Shown: one piece after another, positions 42,737 through 51,840 of the stretch
Position numbering within the stretch: position 1 is the stretch's first letter
Layout: each line of letters starts with the position of its first letter
Source of the DNA: Streptomyces sp. ISL-10
GTDB lineage: Bacteria; Actinomycetota; Actinomycetes; Streptomycetales; Streptomycetaceae
Reading direction: 5' to 3'
DNA: 64,000 nucleotides
NCBI RefSeq assembly: GCF_018614575.1
Contig: NZ_JAGGOJ010000007.1
Span: forward strand, 124,001-188,000
Position numbers and translations under genes: made by a program
Notes under the pieces: model-generated
Database searches by the model: none
Told to the model about the DNA's origin: nothing
The model's input: the letters and a program-made list of their open reading frames with translations, nothing else

Positions 42737-43074
42737 TCAACTCGTTTTCATGGCCCGAGTGTCCGCATATCGGCCGTCGCTCTCCGGAACATGTGTTAAC
42801 GGTCCGTTTCGCGGGTGTCTGTCTGTGCTCGCTTTGTCCGGATTTCGATCCGTGAACACCTGCCGATGTTGTCAAAACGAGACCCTTTAAGTGTGGTTTA
42901 CCGCCCGGACGTACTTAATAGTTGGCTCCGTTGAGCTCGGGTCAATGGGTCATGCGCTGTGGGGAGCGCCGACTCACGAGCACACTCGGGGCATTGACAC
43001 AGCGTCGTCAGGGGTGTCGTCGCGACTTCCAGTGCCCTTCTTGTAGTGACAAGTGGACTCATGAGGAGGAACCC
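42737..43074 (+). promoter_or_regulatory. Upstream region of the first oligopeptide transporter operon
   Basis: 338 bp, less GC-rich than its surroundings, no gene. It contains GTGTTAACGG (about 42793) and, oppositely oriented, CCGTGAACAC (about 42850), a loose inverted pair. Candidate promoter sequence TTGTCA near 42870 has TGTGGT 17 bp on, a poor -10. The region ends in AGGAGGAA at 43065-43072. Confidence 0.45.
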
Positions 43075-44691
43075 ATGCGCGGTGCCAAGAGCGCCAAGTG
43101 GGTCGCGGGTGCGATCGTCGTTGCTCTGGCCGCGACTGCCTGTGGCAGCAGCGACAGTGGCTCGGACAAGAACAACGCCTCGGGCAAGCCCGCGGGCTAT
43201 GTCTCGATCGACGTTGGTGAGCCGCAGAAGCCGCTGATCCCGGCCGACACCAACGAGAGCCTCGGCTCGTACGTGATTCAGTCGCTCTTCACCCAGCTGC
43301 TGGACTTCGACGCCAAGGGCAACATCGTCTACACGAACGCCGAGTCCGTGGAGACGGAAGACTCCAAGACCTGGACCGTGAAGCTCAAGCAGGGCTGGAA
43401 GTTCCACAACGGAGAGGCCGTCACCGCGCAGTCCTACGTGGACGCGTGGAACTGGTACGCCAACGTCAAGAACAAGCAGCAGAACAGCTTCTGGTTCAGC
43501 GACATCGCCGGCTACGCCGACGTGCACCCCGAGAAGGGTGACCCGAAGTCCGACAAGATGTCGGGTCTGAAGGTCGTGGACGACACCACCTTCACGATCG
43601 AGCTGACCGAGAAGGTCCCGTACTTCAACTACAAGCTGGGCTACGCCACGTTCGCCCCGCTGCCCAAGGTCTTCTACGACGACCCGAAGGCGTTCGGCCA
43701 GAAGCCCGTCGGCAACGGCCCGTACAAGTTCGAGAAGTGGACCCACAAGAAGCTCATCCAGGTCGCCGCGAACCCTGACTACCAGGGTCCGAACAAGGCG
43801 CAGAACAAGGGCATCCAGTTCAAGAACTACGCGACCGTCGAGGCCGCGTACCAGGACGTCGTCTCCGGCAACCTGGACATCATCCGCCAGGTCGGCCCGA
43901 CCGACCTGCCGAAGTACAAGCAGGACCTCGGCGACGGCGCCATCGAGCAGCCGTACGCGGCGATCCAGACGCTCGTCCCGGCGTTCTACTCCGCGACGTT
44001 CAAGGACATGGACCCCAAGGTCCGCCAGGGTCTGTCCATGGCGATCGACCGTGAGACGATCACCAAGACCGTCCTGAACAACACCCGTACCCCCGCGACG
44101 AGCTTCACGCCGCCGCAGGTCAAGGGCAACCAGGACCTGGGCACGGACGTCTTCACGTACAACCCCACCAAGGCGAAGCAGCTTGTCACCGAGGGCGGCG
44201 GCGTCCCCGGTAACAAGATCATGATCCAGTACAACGCCGACGGTGGCCACAAGGAGTGGGTGACCGCGGTCTGCGAGTCCATCCGCAAGGCGACCGGTGT
44301 CGACTGTGTCGGCGACGCCAAGCCGGACTTCGCCACGGACCTGGAGGCCCGTGACAACGACCAGGTGAAGTCGATGTACCGCGGTGGCTGGGTGGCCGAC
44401 TACCCGGTCAACGTCAACTTCATCAAGGAGCTCTACAACTCCAAGGCCGAGGCGAACAACGGTCGCTTCAACGACGCCGAGATCGACAAGATGATGGCGG
44501 AGGCCGACAAGGCCAGCTCCCTGGAAGAGTCCGTGAAGGGCTACCAGGAGGTCGAGAAGAAGCTGCTCGAGAAGATGCCGGCGATCCCGCTCTGGTACTA
44601 CCGCATCAACGGTGGCCACGGCAAGGGCGTCGACAACGTCGCGGTGGACTTCCACGGCGACCTCGAGCTCACCGGAGTCACCGTCAAGTAA
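43075..44691 (+). CDS. Oligopeptide ABC transporter substrate-binding lipoprotein (system 1)
   Basis: 538 residues. ATG 43075 follows AGGAGGAA. Signal peptide KWVAGAIVVALAATAC with lipid-attached Cys23. Family 5 binding-protein features: YVSIDVGEPQKPLIPADTNE, LKQGWKFHNGEAVTAQSYVD, FAPLPKVFYDDPKAFGQKPV then GNGPYKFEKW, and VRQGLSMAIDRETITKTVL. Peptides or other oligomers are captured outside the cell and delivered to the following permeases. It heads a five-gene operon (binding protein, two permeases, two ATPases) of the kind to which streptomycete BldK belongs. A hairpin between this gene and the next probably keeps its mRNA in excess. Confidence 0.9.
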   Translation: MRGAKSAKWVAGAIVVALAATACGSSDSGSDKNNASGKPAGYVSIDVGEPQKPLIPADTNESLGSYVIQSLFTQLLDFDAKGNIVYTNAESVETEDSKTWTVKLKQGWKFHNGEAVTAQSYVDAWNWYANVKNKQQNSFWFSDIAGYADVHPEKGDPKSDKMSGLKVVDDTTFTIELTEKVPYFNYKLGYATFAPLPKVFYDDPKAFGQKPVGNGPYKFEKWTHKKLIQVAANPDYQGPNKAQNKGIQFKNYATVEAAYQDVVSGNLDIIRQVGPTDLPKYKQDLGDGAIEQPYAAIQTLVPAFYSATFKDMDPKVRQGLSMAIDRETITKTVLNNTRTPATSFTPPQVKGNQDLGTDVFTYNPTKAKQLVTEGGGVPGNKIMIQYNADGGHKEWVTAVCESIRKATGVDCVGDAKPDFATDLEARDNDQVKSMYRGGWVADYPVNVNFIKELYNSKAEANNGRFNDAEIDKMMAEADKASSLEESVKGYQEVEKKLLEKMPAIPLWYYRINGGHGKGVDNVAVDFHGDLELTGVTVK

Positions 44692-44733
44692 GCGCTCAGC
44701 GCTTGACGGGCCTTATCCCCACTCGGCCATCAC

Positions 44734-44809
44734 CCGCCGCCGTCGGTCATCCGGCGGCGGCGGTGGTCCGGGGGCGCCCTGCTGCACAGGCGCGCCCTGC
44801 TGCACAGGC
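44734..44809 (+). promoter_or_regulatory. Intercistronic hairpin and 18-bp tandem repeat
   Basis: Stem CCGCCGCCG (44734-44742) with CGGCGGCGG (44752-44760), then two exact copies of GCGCCCTGCTGCACAGGC in tandem (44774-44791 and 44792-44809), each with an internal CCTG/CAGG pair. Position between binding protein and permease suggests partial termination or mRNA stabilisation. Confidence 0.6.
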
Positions 44810-44846
44810 ACGCCCCCGACCGCGTTAACCCCTCACGGAGGCACCT

Positions 44847-45776
44847 ATGGGGCGCTACGTCGCACGACGACTGCTCCAGATGATCCCGGTGTTCATCGGG
44901 TCAACCTTTCTGATCTTCGCCATGATGTTCGCGCTCCCCGGCGACCCCGTAAGAGCGCTCATGGGAGACCAGGCGTTCGATCCCGCGATCGTCGCCTCGA
45001 TCCGCGAGGATCTTGGTCTCGACCTGCCCCTGTGGCAGCAGTACCTGAACTACCTCGGGGGCCTGCTGCAGGGCGACTTCGGTACGGAGATCGCCAGCCA
45101 GCGCCCCATCGCCGACATCATCGGCCAGGCATTCCCCGTCACCATCCGGCTGACCCTCTTCGCGTTCAGCTTCACCGTGATCGTCGGCATCGCCCTCGGC
45201 ATCGTCGCGGGCCTGAAGCCCGAATCGGTGCGCGACCGCGGCCTTCTCGGCCTGACCCTCGTGCTCATCTCGATGCCCTCCTTCGTGCTGGGCTACCTGA
45301 TGCAGTACCTCTTCGCCTTCCAGTGGGGGCTGACCACGCCGACCGTGCAGGACTCCGAGAGCTTCGGCGACCTGCTGCTGCCGGCCATCGTCCTCGGGTC
45401 GCTCTCCCTCGCGTACGTGGCACGTCTGACCCGCACCTCGATGGCGGAGAACCTGCGCGCGGACTACATGCGCACCGCCGTCGCCAAGGGTCTGCCGCGC
45501 CGCCGCATCGTCGGCGTCCACCTGATGCGCAACTCCCTTGTGCCGGTGGTCACTTTCCTCGGCACCGACATCGGCAACCTGATGACGGGCGCGATCGTCA
45601 CCGAGGGCATCTTCAACGTGCAGGGCGTCGGTGACGCCATCTACGAGGCGCTGTTCCGCCGCGAGGGCGCCACGGTCGTCGGCATCGCCTCGCTGATCGT
45701 CCTCGTCTACCTGCTCGCCAGCCTGCTCGTCGACCTGCTCTACGCGGTCCTGGACCCGAGGATCCGGTATGCCTGA
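44847..45776 (+). CDS. Oligopeptide ABC transporter permease, OppB/DppB type (system 1)
   Basis: 309 residues with the DppB pattern: starts MGRYVARRLLQMIPVFIGST, first helix LIFAMMFALPGDPVRALMGD, periplasmic stretch with GLDLPLWQQYLNYLGGLLQG and DFGTEIASQRPI, then five more helices (RLTLFAFSFTVIVGIALGIV, LLGLTLVLISMPSFVLGYLM). The cytoplasmic EAA-type loop ADYMRTAVAKGLPRRRIVGV binds the ATPases. GGAGG lies 8 bp before ATG 44847. Its last 8 bp overlap the next gene, an arrangement repeated in system 2. Confidence 0.93.
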   Translation: MGRYVARRLLQMIPVFIGSTFLIFAMMFALPGDPVRALMGDQAFDPAIVASIREDLGLDLPLWQQYLNYLGGLLQGDFGTEIASQRPIADIIGQAFPVTIRLTLFAFSFTVIVGIALGIVAGLKPESVRDRGLLGLTLVLISMPSFVLGYLMQYLFAFQWGLTTPTVQDSESFGDLLLPAIVLGSLSLAYVARLTRTSMAENLRADYMRTAVAKGLPRRRIVGVHLMRNSLVPVVTFLGTDIGNLMTGAIVTEGIFNVQGVGDAIYEALFRREGATVVGIASLIVLVYLLASLLVDLLYAVLDPRIRYA

Positions 45777-46737
45777 GAAGACCGCCGCCACCGCGGCGTC
45801 CACCGCGACCGCCGAGGACACGACCGCCGCCGCGCCGGACACCGCGCTCACCGTCCAGGCTCCCAAGCCGGACAAGGCGCGCAGCCTGTGGTCCGACGCC
45901 TGGCGCGACCTGCGCCGCAACCCCCTGTTCCTGGTCTCCGCCGGGATGATCCTGCTGCTGCTGGTCATCGCAGCGTTCCCGGGTCTGTTCACGTCGGCCT
46001 CGCCGCGTGACGCCGACCTCGCCAACCACTTCCTGCAGCAGCCGAACTGGAGCCACTTCTTCGCCCCGGACTGGTTCGGCTACGACGGCCAGGGCCGCTC
46101 CATCTACGCGCGTGTCATCTACGGCGCCCGCGCCTCGATCGTCGTCGGTGTCGGCGTCACCGTCCTGGTGACGGTCCTCGGCACGATCGTCGGCATGCTG
46201 GCCGGCTACTTCGGCGGCATCACCGACACCCTGCTGTCGCGGCTCACCGACATCTTCATGGGCATCCCGTTCATGCTCGGTGCCCTCGTGGTCCTCACCA
46301 GCTTCGAGAAGCGTGCCATCTGGGTCGTCATCCTCGCCCTGGTCTTCCTCGGCTGGACCCAGATCGCCCGTGTCGCCCGCGGCGCGGTCATCACCGTCAA
46401 GCAGGCCGACTACGTGGTGGCGGCCAAGGCGCTCGGCGCCTCGACCACCCGCATCCTGTTCAAGCACGTGCTGCCCAACGCACTCGCCCCGATCATCGTC
46501 GTCGCGACGATCGCGCTCGGCGGCTACATCGCGGCCGAGGCCACGCTGTCCTACCTCGGTGTCGGCCTCGCCGATCCGACGGTCTCGTGGGGCGTGGACG
46601 TCTCCAGCGGCCGTGAGCAGCTGCGCAACGCGCCGTTCGTGCTGATCGTCCCATCGGTGATGGTCTCGATCACGGTGCTCTCGTTCCTCATGTTCGGCGA
46701 TGCGGTACGCAACGCCCTCGACCCGAAGATGCGCTGA
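45769..46737 (+). CDS. Oligopeptide ABC transporter permease, OppC/DppC type (system 1)
   Basis: 322 residues. A disordered Thr/Ala-rich N-terminus (EKTAATAASTATAEDTTAAA) precedes KARSLWSDAWRDLRRNPLF, the OppC_N segment, and the first helix LFLVSAGMILLLLVIAAFPG. The transmembrane domain follows with DWFGYDGQGRSIYARVIYGA and SIVVGVGVTVLVTVLGTIVG. EAA loop: DYVVAAKALGASTTRILFKH. The end reads RNALDPKMR, as in most OppC proteins. Overlaps the OppB gene by 8 bp; the ATPase gene starts 11 bp on. Confidence 0.93.
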   Translation: MPEKTAATAASTATAEDTTAAAPDTALTVQAPKPDKARSLWSDAWRDLRRNPLFLVSAGMILLLLVIAAFPGLFTSASPRDADLANHFLQQPNWSHFFAPDWFGYDGQGRSIYARVIYGARASIVVGVGVTVLVTVLGTIVGMLAGYFGGITDTLLSRLTDIFMGIPFMLGALVVLTSFEKRAIWVVILALVFLGWTQIARVARGAVITVKQADYVVAAKALGASTTRILFKHVLPNALAPIIVVATIALGGYIAAEATLSYLGVGLADPTVSWGVDVSSGREQLRNAPFVLIVPSVMVSITVLSFLMFGDAVRNALDPKMR

Positions 46738-46748
46738 GGGAGGCGTAC

Positions 46749-47807
46749 GTGACCATCATCGACAAAACAGCGGACGTCCCCGCGCCCCGGAGCTCCGGGG
46801 ACTACGAGGGCGCACTGCTCGAAGTCCGCGACCTGCACGTGGAGTTCCACACACGTGACGGTGTCGCCAAGGCCGTGAACGGCGTCAACTACAGCGTGGA
46901 CGCGGGCGAGACGCTCGCCGTCCTCGGCGAGTCCGGCTCCGGCAAGTCCGTGACGGCCCAGGCCGTCATGGGCATCCTCGACATGCCGCCCGGCCGCATC
47001 CCCAAGGGCCAGATCCTCTTCCGCGGCCAGGACATGCTCACCATGAGCAACGAGGAGCGCCGGAAGATCCGCGGCCGCAAGATCGCCATGATCTTCCAGG
47101 ACGCGCTGTCCTCGCTCAACCCGGTGCTGTCCGTCGGCTACCAGCTCGGCGAGATGTTCCGGGTGCACGAGGGCCTGTCAAAGAAGGACGCCAAGGCCAA
47201 GGCCATCGAGCTGATGGACCGGGTGAAGATCCCCGCCGCCAGGGCCCGGGTCGGCGACTACCCGCACCAGTTCTCCGGCGGTATGCGCCAGCGCATCATG
47301 ATCGCCATGGCGCTGGCCCTGGAGCCGGACCTGATCATCGCCGACGAGCCGACGACCGCCCTGGACGTCACCGTCCAGGCGCAGGTCATGGACCTGCTCG
47401 CGGAGCTCCAGCGTGAGTACAACATGGGTCTGATCCTGATCACCCACGACCTCGGCGTCGTCGCCGACGTCGCGGACAAGATCGCCGTGATGTACGCGGG
47501 CCGGATCGTCGAGACCGCCCCGGTGCACGAGCTCTACAAGCGGCCGGCGCACCCCTACACCCGGGGTCTGCTCGACTCGATCCCGCGCCTGGACCAGAAG
47601 GGCCAGGAGCTGTACGCGATCAAGGGCCTGCCGCCCAACCTGCTCAAGATCCCCACCGGTTGCGCCTTCAATCCGCGCTGCCCCAAGGCGGACGACATCT
47701 GCCGCACCGAGATCCCGGCGCTGGCGCCGGTGACCGAGCAGGACGGCACCGAGCTGGCGGGCCGCGGCAGCGCGTGCCACTTCTGGAAGGAGACGATCCA
47801 TGGCTGA
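46749..47807 (+). CDS. Oligopeptide ABC transporter ATPase, OppD/DppD type (system 1)
   Basis: 352 residues from GTG 46749 with GAGGGAGG upstream. Walker A GESGSGKSVTAQAVMG, Q-loop MIFQDALSSLNPVLSVG, signature FSGGMRQRIMIAMALALEPD, Walker B LIIADEPTTALDVTVQAQ, H-loop LITHDLGVVADVADK. The C-terminal oligopeptide-transporter extension has four cysteines (CAFNPRCPKADDICRTEIP and, later, SACHFW), the pattern that binds an iron-sulfur cluster in the M. tuberculosis Opp ATPase. Works as a heterodimer with the next gene product, which it overlaps by 8 bp. Confidence 0.93.
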   Translation: MTIIDKTADVPAPRSSGDYEGALLEVRDLHVEFHTRDGVAKAVNGVNYSVDAGETLAVLGESGSGKSVTAQAVMGILDMPPGRIPKGQILFRGQDMLTMSNEERRKIRGRKIAMIFQDALSSLNPVLSVGYQLGEMFRVHEGLSKKDAKAKAIELMDRVKIPAARARVGDYPHQFSGGMRQRIMIAMALALEPDLIIADEPTTALDVTVQAQVMDLLAELQREYNMGLILITHDLGVVADVADKIAVMYAGRIVETAPVHELYKRPAHPYTRGLLDSIPRLDQKGQELYAIKGLPPNLLKIPTGCAFNPRCPKADDICRTEIPALAPVTEQDGTELAGRGSACHFWKETIHG

Positions 47808-48951
47808 GCTCAAGAAGATCGACGAGGCCGTGGACGCGACTCCCAACGTCACCGAGGTGGAGACCGTCGAGGCGGCCACCGAGGAGGCGGCCGTGGCCGC
47901 ACTCGACGCCACGGTCGAGCGCGGTGAGCCGATCCTCCAGGTGCGCAACCTGGTCAAGCACTTCCCGCTGACCCAGGGCATCCTCTTCAAGAAGCACGTC
48001 GGCGCGGTCAAGGCCGTGGACGGGATCTCCTTCGACCTCTACCAGGGGGAGACGCTCGGCATCGTCGGTGAGTCCGGCTGCGGGAAGTCCACGGTCGCCA
48101 AGCTGCTGATGACGCTCGAGTCCGCGACCGCGGGTGAGGTCTTCTACAAGGGCCAGGACATCACCAAGCTGTCGGGGCGCGCGCTGAAGGCCGTGCGCCG
48201 CAACATCCAGATGGTGTTCCAGGACCCGTACACCTCGCTCAACCCCCGTATGACGGTCGGCGACATCATCGGCGAGCCTTTCGAGATCCACCCCGAGGTG
48301 GCCCCGAAGGGCGACCGGCGCCGCAGGGTGCAGGAACTGCTGGACGTCGTGGGTCTCAACCCCGAGTACATCCACCGCTACCCGCACCAGTTCTCCGGCG
48401 GACAGCGCCAGCGCATCGGCATCGCCCGTGGGCTCGCGCTCAACCCCGAGATCATCATCTGCGACGAGCCGGTCTCCGCGCTGGACGTGTCGGTCCAGGC
48501 ACAGGTCATCAACCTGATGGAGAAGCTGCAGGACGAGTTCAACCTGTCCTACATCTTCATCGCCCACGACCTGTCGATCGTCCGGCACATCTCGGACCGG
48601 GTCGGCGTCATGTACCTCGGAAAGATGGCCGAGATCGGCACCGACACGCAGATCTACGACCACCCGACGCACCCCTACACCCAGGCGCTGCTGTCGGCGG
48701 TCCCGGTCCCCGACCCGGAGGCCCGTGAGGGCCGCGAGCGGATCATCCTCACCGGTGACGTCCCGTCCCCGGCCAACCCGCCGTCGGGCTGCCGCTTCCG
48801 CACCCGGTGCTGGAAGGCCGAGGACAAGTGCGCCACCGAGGTGCCGCTGCTGGCGGTCCCTGAGCGCTTCAAGGGCTCGGACTCCCCGGCCGCGCACGAG
48901 TCGGCGTGCCACTTCGCCGAGGAGAAGGACGTCGTCCACGCGCATTCGTGA
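47800..48951 (+). CDS. Oligopeptide ABC transporter ATPase, OppF/DppF type (system 1)
   Basis: 383 residues. An acidic N-terminal extension of about 45 residues (DEAVDATPNVTEVETVEAAT) precedes LQVRNLVKHFPLTQGILFKK, the OppF start. Walker A GESGCGKSTVAKLLM, Q-loop MVFQDPYTSLNPRMTVG, signature FSGGQRQRIGIARGLALNPE, Walker B IIICDEPVSALDVSVQAQ, H-loop IAHDLSIVRHISDRVGV. C-terminal Cys pattern CRFRTRCWKAEDKCATEVP and SACHFA. The extension is absent from the otherwise very similar OppF of system 2. Last gene of operon 1. Confidence 0.93.
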   Translation: MAELKKIDEAVDATPNVTEVETVEAATEEAAVAALDATVERGEPILQVRNLVKHFPLTQGILFKKHVGAVKAVDGISFDLYQGETLGIVGESGCGKSTVAKLLMTLESATAGEVFYKGQDITKLSGRALKAVRRNIQMVFQDPYTSLNPRMTVGDIIGEPFEIHPEVAPKGDRRRRVQELLDVVGLNPEYIHRYPHQFSGGQRQRIGIARGLALNPEIIICDEPVSALDVSVQAQVINLMEKLQDEFNLSYIFIAHDLSIVRHISDRVGVMYLGKMAEIGTDTQIYDHPTHPYTQALLSAVPVPDPEAREGRERIILTGDVPSPANPPSGCRFRTRCWKAEDKCATEVPLLAVPERFKGSDSPAAHESACHFAEEKDVVHAHS

Positions 48952-48967
48952 GCCGTGGGCACATCGG

Positions 48968-48998
48968 GCCCCGTCTGCCGCACCGCGGCGGGCGGGGC
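48968..48998 (+). terminator. Terminator of the first oligopeptide operon
   Basis: Inverted repeat GCCCCG / CGGGGC with an inner CCGC / GCGG pairing, 17 bp after the OppF stop. Moderately perfect but stable. Confidence 0.65.
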
Positions 48999-49215
48999 CT
49001 TGTCGTAGGGGAAGGCGATGGCCGGACGGGTGAACGAGTCGCGGGGCCTCGCCCGGTACGAGGCGCACGGGATGACCCTGCACCATGCCGTCGACACCCA
49101 GGAGGGTCACTCTCGCGGCAGCCGTACCGTCCACCCGGACGCCCTGAAAGTGCGTTAGATCCGCTATGGGGTGATATTCGGTCCTAGATCATGCCGATGA
49201 CACGGGAGGAACCCC

Positions 49216-50844
49216 ATGCGTGGAGCCACGCACGCCAAGTGGGCCGCATGTGCCGCCGTCGTCGCCCTGGTGGCGACGGGCTGCGGCGGTGGGGGCAACA
49301 GCGGAGCTGGTGGCGCCGACGGGATCGTCACATCCTCCTGGACCGACCCGCAGAACCCGCTGGAGCCCGCCAACACCAATGAGGTGCAGGGCGGCAAGGT
49401 CCTCGACATGATCTTCCGCGGTCTGAAGAAGTACGACCCGAAGACGGGTGCCGCCACCGACATGCTGGCCGAGCGGATCGAGACCACCGACTCCGTCAAC
49501 TTCACCGTCACCCTCAAGGACGGCTGGACCTTCAGCAACGGCGAGAAGGTCACCGCGAGGTCGTTCGTCGACGCCTGGAACTACGGCGCCCACCTGAAGA
49601 ACAATCAGAAGAACGCGTACTTCTTCGGCTACATCGAGGGATACGAGCAGGTCCACCCCGCCAGCGGCACCGCCCGCGCCGAGACCATGTCCGGCCTGAA
49701 GGTCGTCGACGACCGCACCTTCACCGTCAAGCTCTCCCAGAAGTTCTCCACCTGGCCGGACACTCTCGGCTACTCCGCCTTCGCGCCGCTGCCCAGGGCC
49801 TTCTTCGACGACCACGACGCCTGGCTCGCCAAGCCCGTCGGCAACGGCCCGTACATGCTCCAGTCCTACAAGAAGGGCTCCAAGGCGGAGCTGCGCCGCT
49901 GGGACGCGTACAACGGGCCGGACAAGGCGCAGAACGGCGGCATCGACCTCATCGTCTACACGGACAACAACACCGCCTACACGGACCTGATCGCCGGCAA
50001 CATCGACCTCGTCGACGACGTCCCCGCCGCCCAGCTCAAGAACGTCCGGGCCGACCTCGGCGACCGCTACATCAACGAGCCCGCCGGCATCCTCCAGACC
50101 CTCGCCTTCCCCTTCTACGACAAGGCGTGGAACACCCCTGACGGGGCGGTGGTCCGCAAGGGCCTGTCCATGGCGATCAACCGGCAGCAGATCACCGACA
50201 CCATCTTCCACAAGACCCGCACCCCCGCGAAGGACTGGACCTCCCCGGTGCTCGGCCCGGAGGGCGGCTCCGACCACGCGCTGTGCGGCGAGGCCTGCGA
50301 ATACGACCCGGCCGAGGCGAAGCGGCTGATCGCGGAAGGCGGCGGCATCCCCGGCGGCCAGGTCAAGATCACGTACAACGCGGACACCGGCTCCCACAAG
50401 GACTGGGTCGACGCCGTGTGCAACTCCATCAACAACGCCCTCGGCAACGACCGGGCCTGCGTCGGCCGCCCGGTCGGCACCTTCGCCGACTTCCGCAACA
50501 AGATCGGCGAGAAGAAGATGCCCGGTCCCTTCCGAGCGGGCTGGCAGATGGACTACCCCCTGATCCAGAACTTCCTGCAACCGCTCTACTACACCAACGC
50601 CTCGTCCAACGACGGCAAGTGGACCAACAAGAAGTTCGACGACCTCGTCGACCGGGCCAACGCCGAGAGCGACCAGACCAGGGCCGTGGAGACGTTCAAG
50701 CAGGCCGAGGAGGTCGTACGGGACGAGATGGCCGCCATCCCGCTCTGGTACCAGAACGGCAGCGCCGGCTACTCGGAGCGCATCTCCGGCGTGGCCCTCA
50801 ACCCCTTCAGTGTCCCGGTCTACAACGAGATCAAGGTCGACTGA
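49216..50844 (+). CDS. Oligopeptide ABC transporter substrate-binding lipoprotein (system 2)
   Basis: 542 residues; ATG 49216 after GGGAGGAA. Signal peptide AKWAACAAVVALVATGC, lipid Cys23, then a Gly-rich linker. Same family as the system 1 protein and clearly its paralogue: RGATHAKWAAC against RGAKSAKWVAG at the start, LKDGWTFSNGEKVTARSFVD, FAPLPRAFFDDHDAWLAKPV, VRKGLSMAINRQQITDTIF. One feature absent from system 1 is a Cys pair HALCGEACEYD around residue 355, and another pair later (VCNSIN, RACVG), probably extracellular disulfides. The pocket residues differ, so the two systems may take different peptides. Confidence 0.9.
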   Translation: MRGATHAKWAACAAVVALVATGCGGGGNSGAGGADGIVTSSWTDPQNPLEPANTNEVQGGKVLDMIFRGLKKYDPKTGAATDMLAERIETTDSVNFTVTLKDGWTFSNGEKVTARSFVDAWNYGAHLKNNQKNAYFFGYIEGYEQVHPASGTARAETMSGLKVVDDRTFTVKLSQKFSTWPDTLGYSAFAPLPRAFFDDHDAWLAKPVGNGPYMLQSYKKGSKAELRRWDAYNGPDKAQNGGIDLIVYTDNNTAYTDLIAGNIDLVDDVPAAQLKNVRADLGDRYINEPAGILQTLAFPFYDKAWNTPDGAVVRKGLSMAINRQQITDTIFHKTRTPAKDWTSPVLGPEGGSDHALCGEACEYDPAEAKRLIAEGGGIPGGQVKITYNADTGSHKDWVDAVCNSINNALGNDRACVGRPVGTFADFRNKIGEKKMPGPFRAGWQMDYPLIQNFLQPLYYTNASSNDGKWTNKKFDDLVDRANAESDQTRAVETFKQAEEVVRDEMAAIPLWYQNGSAGYSERISGVALNPFSVPVYNEIKVD

Positions 50845-50857
50845 CGGCGGAAGCACC

Positions 50858-50886
50858 CGGCCCGGCGCGCACACTGTGCCGGGCCG
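50858..50886 (+). promoter_or_regulatory. Intercistronic hairpin, system 2
   Basis: CGGCCCGGC (50858-50866) pairs with GCCGGGCCG (50878-50886), 14 bp after the binding-protein stop. Same position as the hairpin of system 1, again consistent with uneven expression of binding protein and permease. Confidence 0.65.
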
Positions 50887-50916
50887 TCACCCTTCCCACG
50901 ACCCCCGGAGCTCTTC

Positions 50917-51840
50917 ATGGGACGTTATGTGATCCGGCGTCTGCTGCAGATGATCCCGGTCTTCGTCGGCGCCACCCTGCTGATCTTCCTCATGGTCAAC
51001 GTCATGGGCGACCCCATCGCCGGCCTGTGCGGGGACCGCCAGTGCGACCCGGCGACCGCCGCCCAGCTGCGCGGGGAGTTCGGACTCGACAAGCCGGTGT
51101 GGCAGCAATACCTGACCTACATGGGCAACGTCTTCACCGGCGACTTCGGCACCGCGTTCAACGGGCAGAAGGTCACCGAGCTGATGGGCGAGGCCTTCCC
51201 GGTCACCATTCGGCTGACCCTCGTGGCCATCGTCTTCGAGATCGTCATCGGCATCACCCTCGGCGTCGTCACCGGGCTGCGCCGGGGCCGCCCCGTCGAC
51301 ACCTCGGTGCTGCTGCTGACCCTCGTCGTCATCTCGGTGCCCACCTTCGTCACCGGCCTGCTGCTGCAACTGCTGCTCGGCTACAAGTGGGCAGTCGTCG
51401 ACCCGTCCGTCTCCTCCGGCGCGCGGCTCGACGAGCTGATCGTGCCCGGCCTGGTCCTGGCCTCGGTCTCCCTCGCCTACGTCACCCGCCTCACCCGTAC
51501 CTCCATCGCCGAGAACGCCCGCTCCGACTACGTCCGCACAGCCAAGGCCAAGGGACTGTCCCGGGGGCGTGTCATCCGCCGCCACCTGCTGCGGAACTCG
51601 CTCATCCCGGTCGTCACGTTCATCGGCACCGACATCGGCGCCCTGATGGGCGGCGCGATCGTCACCGAGCGGATCTTCAACATCCACGGCGTGGGCTACC
51701 AGCTCTACCAGGGGATCCTGCGCCAGAACACGCAGACCGTCGTGGGCTTCGTCAGCGTGCTCGTCATCGTCTTCCTGGTGGCGAACCTGCTGGTCGACCT
51801 CCTGTACGCCGTTCTCGACCCGAGGATCCGGTATGCCTGA
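50917..51840 (+). CDS. Oligopeptide ABC transporter permease, OppB/DppB type (system 2)
   Basis: 307 residues, paralogue of the system 1 OppB: MGRYVIRRLLQMIPVFVGAT, LLIFLMVNVMGDPIAGLCGD, FGLDKPVWQQYLTYMGNVFT, DFGTAFNGQKVTELMGEAFP, then RLTLVAIVFEIVIGITLGVV. EAA loop SDYVRTAKAKGLSRGRVIRR. A Cys pair in the first periplasmic loop (GLCGDRQCDP) is absent from system 1. The last 8 bp (ATGCCTGA) overlap the OppC start, identical to the system 1 junction. Confidence 0.93.
   Translation: MGRYVIRRLLQMIPVFVGATLLIFLMVNVMGDPIAGLCGDRQCDPATAAQLRGEFGLDKPVWQQYLTYMGNVFTGDFGTAFNGQKVTELMGEAFPVTIRLTLVAIVFEIVIGITLGVVTGLRRGRPVDTSVLLLTLVVISVPTFVTGLLLQLLLGYKWAVVDPSVSSGARLDELIVPGLVLASVSLAYVTRLTRTSIAENARSDYVRTAKAKGLSRGRVIRRHLLRNSLIPVVTFIGTDIGALMGGAIVTERIFNIHGVGYQLYQGILRQNTQTVVGFVSVLVIVFLVANLLVDLLYAVLDPRIRYA

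Noticed and set aside
44901..46467. Long minus-strand frames opposite the Opp permeases
   Set aside because: They mirror codon bias of the real genes; composition is His/Asp/Glu-rich and repetitive, as expected for antisense shadows.
49018..49158. 46-codon frame between the two oligopeptide operons (MAGRVNESRGLARYEAHGMT...)
   Set aside because: GGGGAAGG is only about 2 bp from its ATG, the composition is ordinary for chance frames, and I recognise no homologue.
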